Source of the DNA: Gemmatimonadota bacterium
GTDB taxonomy: Bacteria; Gemmatimonadota; Gemmatimonadetes; Longimicrobiales; Gaopeijiaceae
Length of the DNA: 6,439 bases
Reading direction: 5' to 3'
Assembly (NCBI GenBank): GCA_030618065.1
Contig: JAUXEE010000127.1
Location: 1-6,439, forward strand
Both the position numbers and the translations under genes were made by a program. Below are positions 1 through 5,744 of this stretch, one piece after another. The notes beneath the pieces are model-generated. The model worked only from the letters and a program-made list of their open reading frames with translations, did not search any database and was not told the DNA's origin. Within the stretch, counting starts at the first letter, position 1; every line of letters starts with the position of its first letter.

Positions 1-480
1 GATCCGGCCCCCCGGGCCTGACCCACTGAGGAGTTGAAGATCCAGGTCAGCCTCTCCGGCCAACCGGCGAGCCAGGGGTGAGGCTTTTACTCGATCGCCG
101 TCCTGGAATGTCGCGGACGCCGCCTCTTCCGGGATCCCCGATGGAGCCGGTGCGGGAGCCTCGGATGGGGAAGCCGCCTCTGAAGAGGACCCGACCGTCT
201 CGGCCACCCCGGCCGCGACCACCAATCCACTGATGTCCTCGTCGACTCCGGCGATGACGGCGATGACTTCACCCACGGGGGCAATAGCCCCTTCCCCGAC
301 GAGGACTTTCCGGAGCACCCCCTCTCCCCGGGCCACCAGCTCCATCGTCGCCTTGTCCGTCTCGATCTCGGCCAGGATATCCCCATGGGAGACCGAATCT
401 CCCTCGGACTTCAGCCACCTCACCAATTGCCCCTCTTCCATGGTGGGAGAGAGAGCTTCCATATGGACCTTCGTTACCAT
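1..480 (-). CDS. pdhC: Dihydrolipoamide acyltransferase (E2) of the pyruvate dehydrogenase complex, 5' part only
   Basis: E2 core subunit: it takes the acyl group from E1 on a swinging lipoyl-lysine and transfers it to coenzyme A in the cytoplasm. Translating from ATG at 480 gives 160 codons, open to the window edge. Residues 1-79 form a lipoyl domain, with the motif ETDKA at 40-44 and K43 as the lipoylated lysine. Residues 80-128 are an Ala/Pro/Ser/Glu-rich flexible linker. From about 131 the peripheral-subunit-binding domain begins, with ASPLARRLA and GSGPGGRI. The window ends inside or just after that domain, so the catalytic acetyltransferase domain is not visible. There is one lipoyl domain in the visible part. 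The start lies 4 nt after the E1 beta stop, with only a weak GGA upstream, which suggests coupled translation. A branched-chain or other 2-oxoacid E2 cannot be excluded from the N-terminus alone; pyruvate is inferred from the neighbouring E1 genes and lipA. Confidence 0.93.
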   Translation of the reverse strand, partial: MVTKVHMEALSPTMEEGQLVRWLKSEGDSVSHGDILAEIETDKATMELVARGEGVLRKVLVGEGAIAPVGEVIAVIAGVDEDISGLVVAAGVAETVGSSSEAASPSEAPAPAPSGIPEEAASATFQDGDRVKASPLARRLAGEADLDLQLLSGSGPGGRI

Positions 481-484
481 CGAG

Positions 485-1465
485 CTATTTCCAGTAGAGA
501 ACCCGCCTGCAGGCATCCACCACCCGCTGGGCGTTGGGTTTGGCCAGTTGCTCCAGATTCTTGGCATAGGGCATGGGCACATCTGCCTGGGTAATCCTCA
601 GAACCGGCGCATCCAGGTCGTCGAACGCCTCCTCCTGAATCGTGGCCGCGATCTGCGCACCGATGCCGGCGAAGGGCCACCCCTCCTCCAGATAGACCGC
701 CCGGTTGGTTTTCCGGACCGAGGCCAGGATGGCCTCCACGTCCAAGGGCCGGAGGGACCTGAGATCCAGGACGTCGGCCTCGATGCCGTCCCTCTCCAGG
801 CGGGTAGCCGCTTGGAGGGCCAGGTGCACCATCTTTCCATGGGTGATGATGGAGACGTCATCCCCCTCCCGTTTCAGATCCGCCAACCCCAGGGGAACCA
901 GGTGTTCTCCCTCCGGGACCTCCCCCCTGATGTTGTACAGGAGCTCCCCCTCCATCACCACAACCGGATCGTCGTCCCGGATAGCGGCCTTGAGGAGACC
1001 CTTGGCGTCTGCCGGAGTGGCCGGTGTCACCAGCTTGATCCCCGGTGCGTGGACATACCAGGTTTCCACTGCCTGGGAGTGCTGGCCAGCAAGCTGAAGG
1101 GCTGCTCCGGTGGGCCCCCTGAAGACCATGGGAATGTTGATTTGCCCCCCGGACATATAGAGCATCTTCGCCGCTGAGTGGAGGACCTGATCCAGGGCGA
1201 GGATGGAGAAGTTGAAGGTCATGAACTCGATGATAGGGCGGAGCCCCACCATTGCAGCACCTACTCCCAGACCGGCGAATCCCAGCTCACTGATGGGGCT
1301 ATCGACCACCCTTAGGTCCCCGAAGCGATCCAGGAGCCCCTTCGACACTTTGTAAGCTCCGTCGTACTCCGCCACTTCCTCGCCCATGATGAAGACGGAG
1401 TCGTCCCGCTCCATCTCCTCCGCGAGAGCTTGGTTCAATGCCTCTCTATAGGTGATCTCAGGCAT
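485..1465 (-). CDS. pdhB: Pyruvate dehydrogenase E1 component, beta subunit
   Basis: Beta subunit of the alpha2beta2 thiamine-diphosphate E1 enzyme, which decarboxylates pyruvate and reductively acylates the E2 lipoyl group. The 326-residue length is normal for the family. The N-terminal pyrimidine-binding domain begins with ITYREALNQAL (4-14). GEEVAEYDGAYKVSKGL (28-44) and SPISE follow, with E60 as the conserved glutamate expected to contact the cofactor aminopyrimidine. Then come EFMTFNF (80-86), FRGPTGAA (115-122) and GQHSQ (127-131), with H129 the likely active-site histidine. The C-terminal transketolase-like domain starts near 185, with DLRSLRPLD (234-242) and LEEGWPFAGIGAQIA (259-273). 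The ATG start matches the usual family N-terminus, but no clear Shine-Dalgarno precedes it and the gap from the E1 alpha stop is 44 nt. The gene ends 4 nt before E2. Acetoin or branched-chain dehydrogenase subunits are related; the pyruvate assignment rests on overall motif resemblance and context. Confidence 0.94.
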   Translation of the reverse strand: MPEITYREALNQALAEEMERDDSVFIMGEEVAEYDGAYKVSKGLLDRFGDLRVVDSPISELGFAGLGVGAAMVGLRPIIEFMTFNFSILALDQVLHSAAKMLYMSGGQINIPMVFRGPTGAALQLAGQHSQAVETWYVHAPGIKLVTPATPADAKGLLKAAIRDDDPVVVMEGELLYNIRGEVPEGEHLVPLGLADLKREGDDVSIITHGKMVHLALQAATRLERDGIEADVLDLRSLRPLDVEAILASVRKTNRAVYLEEGWPFAGIGAQIAATIQEEAFDDLDAPVLRITQADVPMPYAKNLEQLAKPNAQRVVDACRRVLYWK

Positions 1466-1509
1466 TCAGCAGCCGGTCCGGGTAAGGGGTTGGGGCCAAG
1501 GAGGCTGGC

Positions 1510-2190
1510 CTACCGATCTCTTCCATCAAAGAAGAGCCTGCCATGTTCATTGATCTGTGAGTAGACGTGGGTATACAGCTCGGAGGAGTCGGGCGCAGGC
1601 GCGCTGTCCGCGTATTCAGCCGCCTCCTCTGCCCTGGCCCGGGTCTCCTGGTCCATGATCTCCAATGCCTCCTGGGTAAGAACCCCTGCGTCGAAGAGCA
1701 GGTCCCGGAGGATCTTGATGGGGTCGTCTTTCTCCGTCCGCTCCGAGACTTCGGCCTTCGACCTGTAGGTCCCAGAAACGGGATCCGACATGGAGTGCCC
1801 CCGGAAGCGATAGGTCCGGACCTCCACAAACCGCGGTCCACCCCCCTCTCGCACCTCCGTCACCAGCCGCTCAAAATGACGATAGGTCTCCAGAACGTCC
1901 TGGCCGTTCACGACGCTGGCCGGAATACCGTAGGCTCCCGTTCGTTCCTCCACCCTCGTGGCGGACACGCGATGGAAGGCGGTGCCCATACCGTACTCAT
2001 TGTTCTCGACCACGAAGATCACCGGGAGATTCCAGACAGCCGCCATGTTCAGCGACTCGTGGAACGCTCCCTGGTTCACTGCCGCCTCCCCCATGAAACA
2101 CATGGCCACGCGCTCCTCACCCCGGTACTTGATGGCCCATCCCATCCCTGTGGCCAAGGGCACCTGCCCCCCCACGATCCCATGCCCCAC
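1510..2190 (-). CDS. pdhA: Pyruvate dehydrogenase E1 alpha, C-terminal part (downstream of a frameshift)
   Basis: This is the 3' part of the E1 alpha gene, in the -1 frame relative to the 5' part. Read alone it is open from a GTG at 2190 (226 codons), but that GTG is internal to the family fold and is probably not a real start. It carries the cofactor-binding half of the subunit. GHGIVGGQVPLATG (2-15) is followed by the thiamine-diphosphate motif starting at GEAAVNQG (34-41) and closing at ENN (62-64); the usual Asp-Gly of the GDG motif is Glu-Ala here. The conserved loop YRFRGHSMSDP (127-137) is present. No further disruption is seen down to the TAG stop. Joined to the upstream part by one extra base near 2187, it gives a 361-residue protein, the normal E1 alpha size. 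The role is 2-oxoacid decarboxylation with the beta subunit encoded next. Confidence 0.9.
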   Translation of the reverse strand: MGHGIVGGQVPLATGMGWAIKYRGEERVAMCFMGEAAVNQGAFHESLNMAAVWNLPVIFVVENNEYGMGTAFHRVSATRVEERTGAYGIPASVVNGQDVLETYRHFERLVTEVREGGGPRFVEVRTYRFRGHSMSDPVSGTYRSKAEVSERTEKDDPIKILRDLLFDAGVLTQEALEIMDQETRARAEEAAEYADSAPAPDSSELYTHVYSQINEHGRLFFDGRDR

Positions 2191-2594
2191 ATAAAGGCCT
2201 GATCCACGCCGAAGACGTGCATGGACCCACCCCTCCCCGCCGAAGCTCCCGGAGCTTTCCCATAAAGCTCCGCCATGACCACCTTCGGATCCATCCCTTT
2301 GGCGAGGGCCTGAGTGTGTTCCCTGTAGCCGCAGATGACATAGTCGTCATCGCGAAGAGGGCCGATGCACCCTGCCGCCGATCCCTCCTGCCCGATGTGG
2401 AGATGGCAGAAGCCCCCGATCTTCCCGATGGCGTATGCCTCCTCGGCTTTCTCCTCGAAGCGACGGAAGAGAAGCATTCGCCTCAGGAACCCGAGCAACT
2501 CATCTTCAGAAAAGCCCCTCAGGGGGTCCTCGGACGGAGTGTCCCGCCCCTCTGGGACTTCGGTCATCTTCGCCTGAGCCATGCCGGATTCCAT
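2076..2594 (-). CDS. pdhA: Pyruvate dehydrogenase E1 alpha, N-terminal part (upstream of a frameshift)
   Basis: This is the 5' part of the E1 alpha gene. Codons 1-136 are family-like: LLFRRFEEKAEEAYAIGKI, then GFCHLHIGQEGSAAGC, DDDYVICGYREHTQALAKG, and GRGGSMHVFGVDQAFMW. After that (minus-strand bases below about 2187) the frame reads unrelated sequence and stops at 2076, while the true continuation sits in the -1 frame. Start choice: a GTG at 2600 overlaps the lipA stop as GTGA, but the Shine-Dalgarno GGGGGAGG abuts that GTG directly and sits 6 nt before ATG at 2594, so ATG 2594 is preferred. Further in-frame ATGs at 2582 and 2567 are also possible because the first residues are not conserved. 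The gap from the lipA stop is 2 nt, so translation is likely coupled. The region supplies the dimer interface and part of the cofactor pocket of E1. Confidence 0.88.
   Translation of the reverse strand: MESGMAQAKMTEVPEGRDTPSEDPLRGFSEDELLGFLRRMLLFRRFEEKAEEAYAIGKIGGFCHLHIGQEGSAAGCIGPLRDDDYVICGYREHTQALAKGMDPKVVMAELYGKAPGASAGRGGSMHVFGVDQAFMWGMGSWGGRCPWPQGWDGPSSTGVRSAWPCVSWGRRQ
2182..2192 (-). other. Apparent single-base deletion (frameshift) in the E1 alpha gene
   Basis: On the minus strand the bases read ATGTGGGGCAT. The upstream frame reads Met-Trp-Gly and then leaves the family. The downstream frame resumes exactly at Gly-His-Gly-Ile-Val-Gly-Gly-Gln. Adding one base, most simply a fifth G in the run at 2185-2188, gives FMWGHGIVGGQ, which lines up without a gap against the family pattern (hydrophobic-x-Gly-Gly/His-Gly-Ile-Val-Gly). 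A seven-G run lies just downstream at 2167-2173. The site is in a G-homopolymer context, which favours a base-calling error, but a real mutation cannot be ruled out from one sequence. Confidence 0.85.
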
Positions 2595-2596
2595 CC

Positions 2597-3691
2597 TCAC
2601 CCTCCCCCTGGACCAGGGCGTCCGACATCCAAGCTGACCAGCTTGGACAAGACCTCTGCCGGCGCTGGGATATCCGCCTCCATGACCTTCAGAATCGACC
2701 CGACGCCACCGGGCTTCACCATTCGTGCCTGCTCCTTGGCATGATAGCTGGACCGGACCAACGGCCCCGATTCCACATGAGAGAACCCCATCTCTTCTTC
2801 CCCAACCCTCTTCCAGTCAGCGAACTCCTCGGGACTGACCCAACGGGCTACCGGAATGTGGGTCGAAGAGGGACGCAGGTACTGGCCTAAGGTGAGGATG
2901 TCCACGCCGGCCTCCCGAACATCAGCCATGGCCCGGCGAATCTCGTGGGCCTCTTCACCCATCCCCAGAATGATACCGGTCTTGGTCAGAGTACCCGGAT
3001 CCATCCGCTTCGCAGCGCCGAGAAAAGAGATGGACCTCCAGTATCGGGCCCCGGGCCTCACCTCAGGGTGAAGGCGCTCCACCGTTTCCAGGTTGTGCCC
3101 CAGAATCTCGGGCTTCGCCTCGACCACCTTCCGGAGAGCGTCCTCATCGCCCTTGAAGTCGGGGATCAGAACTTCAACGGAACATCCGGGCACCCGCTCA
3201 TGAATCTGCCGAATGGTCTCGGCGTAAATCCCTGCGCCGCCGTCCGGGAGCTCGTCCCGGTTCACGCTGGTAATGACCACATGCTCCAGCTCCATGGCCA
3301 CTACGGCGTCCGTCACCCGGCCCGGCTCCTCTTCATCCAGAGTCGTGGGCATTCCGTGGGCCACGCCGCAGTACTTGCAGGCCCGGGTGCAGACGTCTCC
3401 CAGGATCATGAAAGTGGCGGTCCCCGCCTCAAAGCACTCCCCGATGTTCGGACACGCAGCCTCCTCGCACACGGTATGGAGAGACTGGTCCCGCATGAGC
3501 TTTTGGAGCTTTAGATATTTCTGGCCACCCGGGGAACGCACCTTGAGCCACTCGGGCTTTCGGGCCTTCAACTCGATGGTCTGAAGGCCCTCGTGAGCTC
3601 GGATTCGGGAGGTGCCCTTCGGCTTCACCCGACCGGCGTCCTTCCTCGCTGGAGCATACCCTCCGGGAGCCTCGGTTTCAGCTTTCGCCAA
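2597..3691 (-). CDS. lipA: Lipoyl synthase (radical SAM)
   Basis: LipA inserts two sulfur atoms into protein-bound octanoyl groups to make the lipoyl cofactor, here presumably for the E2 lysine encoded three genes downstream. The protein has 364 residues. Both [4Fe-4S] sites are visible: the auxiliary-cluster set C75-x4-C80-x5-C86 (CEEAACPNIGEC) and the radical-SAM set C101-x3-C105-x2-C108 (CTRACKYC). ITSVNRDELPDGGA (about 140-153), LIPDF, LGHNLETV, KTGIILGMGE and LTLGQYLRPS follow, ending with the RSSYHA motif (about 313-318), which supplies the serine ligand of the auxiliary cluster. The start is TTG at 3691, chosen because GGAGGT lies 6 nt upstream. The protein is longer than typical LipA (about 300): some 40 residues precede the conserved RKPEWLK region, and some 45 Gly/Pro-ending residues follow RSSYHA. 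The TGA stop is 2 nt before the preferred E1 alpha ATG. Confidence 0.97.
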   Translation of the reverse strand: MAKAETEAPGGYAPARKDAGRVKPKGTSRIRAHEGLQTIELKARKPEWLKVRSPGGQKYLKLQKLMRDQSLHTVCEEAACPNIGECFEAGTATFMILGDVCTRACKYCGVAHGMPTTLDEEEPGRVTDAVVAMELEHVVITSVNRDELPDGGAGIYAETIRQIHERVPGCSVEVLIPDFKGDEDALRKVVEAKPEILGHNLETVERLHPEVRPGARYWRSISFLGAAKRMDPGTLTKTGIILGMGEEAHEIRRAMADVREAGVDILTLGQYLRPSSTHIPVARWVSPEEFADWKRVGEEEMGFSHVESGPLVRSSYHAKEQARMVKPGGVGSILKVMEADIPAPAEVLSKLVSLDVGRPGPGGG

Positions 3692-3697
3692 TTCTAT

Positions 3698-3703
3698 ACC
3701 TCC
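3698..3703 (-). promoter_or_regulatory. Strong Shine-Dalgarno for the lipA TTG start
   Basis: The minus strand reads GGAGGT, followed by 6 nt and then TTG at 3691. No ATG or GTG in the same frame is better placed, and the reading frame beyond TTG runs straight into LipA. The near-perfect ribosome site is what makes the rare TTG start credible. Confidence 0.75.
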
Positions 3704-3730
3704 ACTTCGAACGTAAAGGAGCCTGTCCGT

Positions 3731-3759
3731 GTAATGGGGGAGAAAGCCTAAAAAGTTAA
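3731..3759 (-). promoter_or_regulatory. Weak candidate promoter ahead of lipA-pdh genes
   Basis: The 79-nt gap between the DUF819 stop and lipA is the longest in the window and locally AT-richer. On the minus strand it contains TTAACT (3759-3754), a 17-nt spacer, and CATTAC (3736-3731). These match the housekeeping -35 and -10 boxes at only 4/6 and 3/6 positions, so the call is tentative. No terminator hairpin with a T-tract is seen in the gap, so read-through from the upstream genes is equally possible. Confidence 0.2.
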
Positions 3760-3770
3760 TGCGCCCGCCA

Positions 3771-4925
3771 TTAGAGGCCCACCCCAGCAGCCCTCATCAG
3801 ATACGCCACGCCGAACCCCAGGTAATTCCCAAGAGCATAACCCAGAAGCCCAACGATGATCCCTGGAAGGACCAGCCCATTCCATTCCCTGGATACCGCC
3901 ACGGCAAGTGCGCTGGAGGGGCCTCCCACGGCGGCCTGGGACGCGACGGCCAAAGATCCCACGTCCAGCCGGGCCAAACGACCTATCCCAAAAACCACCA
4001 GGCCGTGGACGCCGATCACCACCAGTGTGTAGTAGAAGATCTCCATCCCAATGGAGAGGATCTCTGAAACCCTGGAATGGATCCCGATGATCACGAAGAA
4101 GAAGTGGAGGGCCAAGTTCCCCAGTTGAAGGGCACCCCGGGGCTTCAGAAAGGGTTTCAGATGTCCCACCACCAGGGCGAAGGTCGTGAGCCAAAGGACG
4201 GGTGGGATGCCGGGGGTCATCCCGCCAACCCATTCCGAGGCAAGGACCAGGATGAAGCCCACTGCCACGAGGTTGGCCAAATCCAGAGTGGAGAGGGGGA
4301 TCTTCTCGAAGAAGGGGTGGGCATGCACCTGTCCATCGCCGGCCTCTCCCTCACCGGGAATGGCCGCCTTGTAGAAGCGCCCGAGCCAGATAGGTAACAT
4401 GAGGGTAGCCGCCAACCAGATCCCCGTCGTCAGCGCGTCCGACGCCGCCGCCCCGGCGAAGAGGAAGTCCGGAAGCTCCACGCCCCGTGCAACCGCTACG
4501 AAGTTCACCGAACCGCCGGAGTAGGTGCCGGTGAACACTCCGGCCAGCCGCCAGCTGTTTTCTCCAAAACTCCCGGCAAATACGAGGCCTCCCACCATGG
4601 CCCCCAGAGCGGTCCCCAATCCCGCCAGCAAGAACGCCGCAATCATCCTGGGGCCTGCCACCTTCAGATCCGACAGGTTCACAGCCAACAGAAGCCAGGC
4701 TATGGCCAGGGAGGTGAGGGGTCCCTCGATGATCGAATACACCGGGGAGGTGGCCGGCACCAAACCGGTGTTGGATAGGACGGCTCCCAGGATCAGGGCC
4801 AGCAGGGAGGCTCCTACCTTTGAAAGCCACCGCACCCGGCGATCCAAGAGGAACGCCAGAGCGGTGGCCCCGGCAATGATGGCGGTGAGAAAGAGGGGAG
4901 ACTGGACCACCTCGCTTCCCCTCAT
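3771..4925 (-). CDS. DUF819-family polytopic membrane protein
   Basis: A 384-residue integral membrane protein resembling the DUF819 family (the Bacillus YjcL type), whose function is not established; a transporter-like role is inferred from architecture only. Several hydrophobic segments are visible, for example near residues 9-27, 37-55, 69-83, 94-117, 165-180, 216-231, 242-255, 270-283, 296-314 and 352-378. A hydrophilic loop rich in Gly, Glu and His lies at about 187-207. Two glycine-rich signatures sit in the two halves: GTYSGGSVNFVAVA (133-146) and SQAAVGGPSSALAVA (329-343). They suggest two related halves, as in many secondary transporters with broken helices. The start is ATG at 4925, overlapping the LOG gene stop as ATGA, with GGGGA just upstream. 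An in-frame extension to 5105 exists but would overlap the LOG gene by about 180 nt and is low-complexity, so it is rejected. The stop is TAA. Confidence 0.85.
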   Translation of the reverse strand: MRGSEVVQSPLFLTAIIAGATALAFLLDRRVRWLSKVGASLLALILGAVLSNTGLVPATSPVYSIIEGPLTSLAIAWLLLAVNLSDLKVAGPRMIAAFLLAGLGTALGAMVGGLVFAGSFGENSWRLAGVFTGTYSGGSVNFVAVARGVELPDFLFAGAAASDALTTGIWLAATLMLPIWLGRFYKAAIPGEGEAGDGQVHAHPFFEKIPLSTLDLANLVAVGFILVLASEWVGGMTPGIPPVLWLTTFALVVGHLKPFLKPRGALQLGNLALHFFFVIIGIHSRVSEILSIGMEIFYYTLVVIGVHGLVVFGIGRLARLDVGSLAVASQAAVGGPSSALAVAVSREWNGLVLPGIIVGLLGYALGNYLGFGVAYLMRAAGVGL

Positions 4926-5728
4926 TTCCCCAGGAATTTGGAACCCAGACCGGCGAGGCCGTTGGCCTCGGCCCTTGCTTTCAGGTCCTCGGTAAAGCGC
5001 GTCACGATATGGTCCACCGCCTCCCGGGGGGAATCGGTCACTTTCAACAATTCCATATCCTCCGGACTGATCTTCCCCTCCACCTCCACCGTGTTCCTGA
5101 GCCACTCCAGCAGACCCTTCCAGTAGTCCGACCCGAACAGGACCACGGGAAAATTCCTGATCTTCCCGGTCTGGATCAGAGTAAAAGCCTCGAAGAGCTC
5201 ATCCATCGTCCCGAACCCCCCAGGGAAGATGACGAAGGCTTGGGCGTACTTCATGAACATGGTCTTCCGCACGAAGAAATAGCGGAAGTGTATCTTGAGA
5301 TCCGCGTATGGATTCAGGTCCTGCTCGAAGGGCAACTCGATGTTCAATCCCACAGAGGGAACCCCGGCCTCATGGGCCCCCTGATTCGCCGCCTGCATTA
5401 TCCCGGGCCCACCGCCGGTAATGATGGAAAACCCTGCCTCACCCAGGAGCCGGGCGGTTTTGACACACTCGCCGTACATGGGATCATCGGGAGGAGTCCT
5501 CGCCGAGCCGAAAACAGTAACGGCGGGACCCAACCGGGTGAGCTCATCGAAACCCTCCACGAACTCTCCCATGATCCTGAAGACCCTCCAGGATTCGCCC
5601 CGGGCCACCACCGAGGGAAGCTCTTCGAGGTGCTCCACCGCGGCCCGGAGAAGAATCTCATCTTCCGTCAGGCGGCGGCCCGGTCCCAGTGACCTGCCCT
5701 GTCCCTTTCCCCTCTCACTCATGTTCAT
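4922..5728 (-). CDS. LOG/TIGR00730-family Rossmann-fold protein (putative nucleoside-monophosphate phosphoribohydrolase)
   Basis: A 268-residue cytoplasmic protein of the LOG family, formerly often annotated as lysine decarboxylase. Characterised members hydrolyse AMP or cytokinin riboside 5'-monophosphate to ribose 5-phosphate and the free base; whether this one does is inferred. Visible motifs are VTVFGSAR (70-77), TGGGPGIMQAANQGA (104-118), the RK pair in VRKTMFMKYA (153-162) and the hallmark PGGFGTMDELFE (169-180), which holds the family's catalytic or phosphate-binding residues. The N-terminal 60 residues are an extra helical region relative to minimal LOG proteins of about 190 residues; similar extended forms are common in bacteria. 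The ATG start at 5728 has AAGGA 5 nt upstream; a second ATG two codons on (5722) is an alternative. It follows the TPR-like gene by 16 nt and overlaps DUF819 by 4 nt, suggesting co-translation with the membrane protein. Confidence 0.92.
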   Translation of the reverse strand: MNMSERGKGQGRSLGPGRRLTEDEILLRAAVEHLEELPSVVARGESWRVFRIMGEFVEGFDELTRLGPAVTVFGSARTPPDDPMYGECVKTARLLGEAGFSIITGGGPGIMQAANQGAHEAGVPSVGLNIELPFEQDLNPYADLKIHFRYFFVRKTMFMKYAQAFVIFPGGFGTMDELFEAFTLIQTGKIRNFPVVLFGSDYWKGLLEWLRNTVEVEGKISPEDMELLKVTDSPREAVDHIVTRFTEDLKARAEANGLAGLGSKFLGK

Positions 5729-5744
5729 CTTCTTCCTTCGGAGG

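Noticed and set aside
6..18. GC-rich palindrome near the left edge
   Set aside because: It falls within E2 codons for Gly/Pro of the binding domain and is explained by codon use.
233..1177. Long plus-strand open frame (314 codons) opposite the E2 and E1 beta genes
   Set aside because: It lies antisense to two well-recognised genes, has an erratic composition with no recognisable domain, and is expected as a codon-bias shadow in GC-rich DNA.
1494..1510. Hairpin at the E1 alpha stop as a transcription terminator
   Set aside because: The stem is only 5 bp and is followed by C-rich sequence, not a T-tract; the next gene starts within 30 nt.
1458..1841. Minus-strand open frame bridging the end of E1 alpha and the start of E1 beta
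   Set aside because: Arg/Ser/Pro-rich translation in a different frame from conserved E1 alpha sequence; it is a shadow.
2182..2192. Programmed -1 ribosomal frameshifting in E1 alpha
   Set aside because: A one-base slip would restore the frame, but there is no classical slippery heptamer, no obvious stimulatory stem was found by eye, and E1 alpha is not known for recoding. A base-calling error is simpler.
1567..2202. Plus-strand open frame of 211 codons opposite E1 alpha
   Set aside because: It is antisense to conserved E1 alpha sequence with no domain of its own.
4926..5105. Upstream extension of the DUF819 frame by 60 codons
   Set aside because: It would overlap the LOG gene deeply and encodes a Gly/Arg-rich low-complexity stretch; ATG at 4925 with an ATGA overlap and nearby GGGGA is a better start.
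5009..5692. Plus-strand open frame of 227 codons opposite the LOG gene
   Set aside because: It is antisense to a clear LOG-family protein; its Pro/His/Glu-rich composition is typical of a shadow frame.
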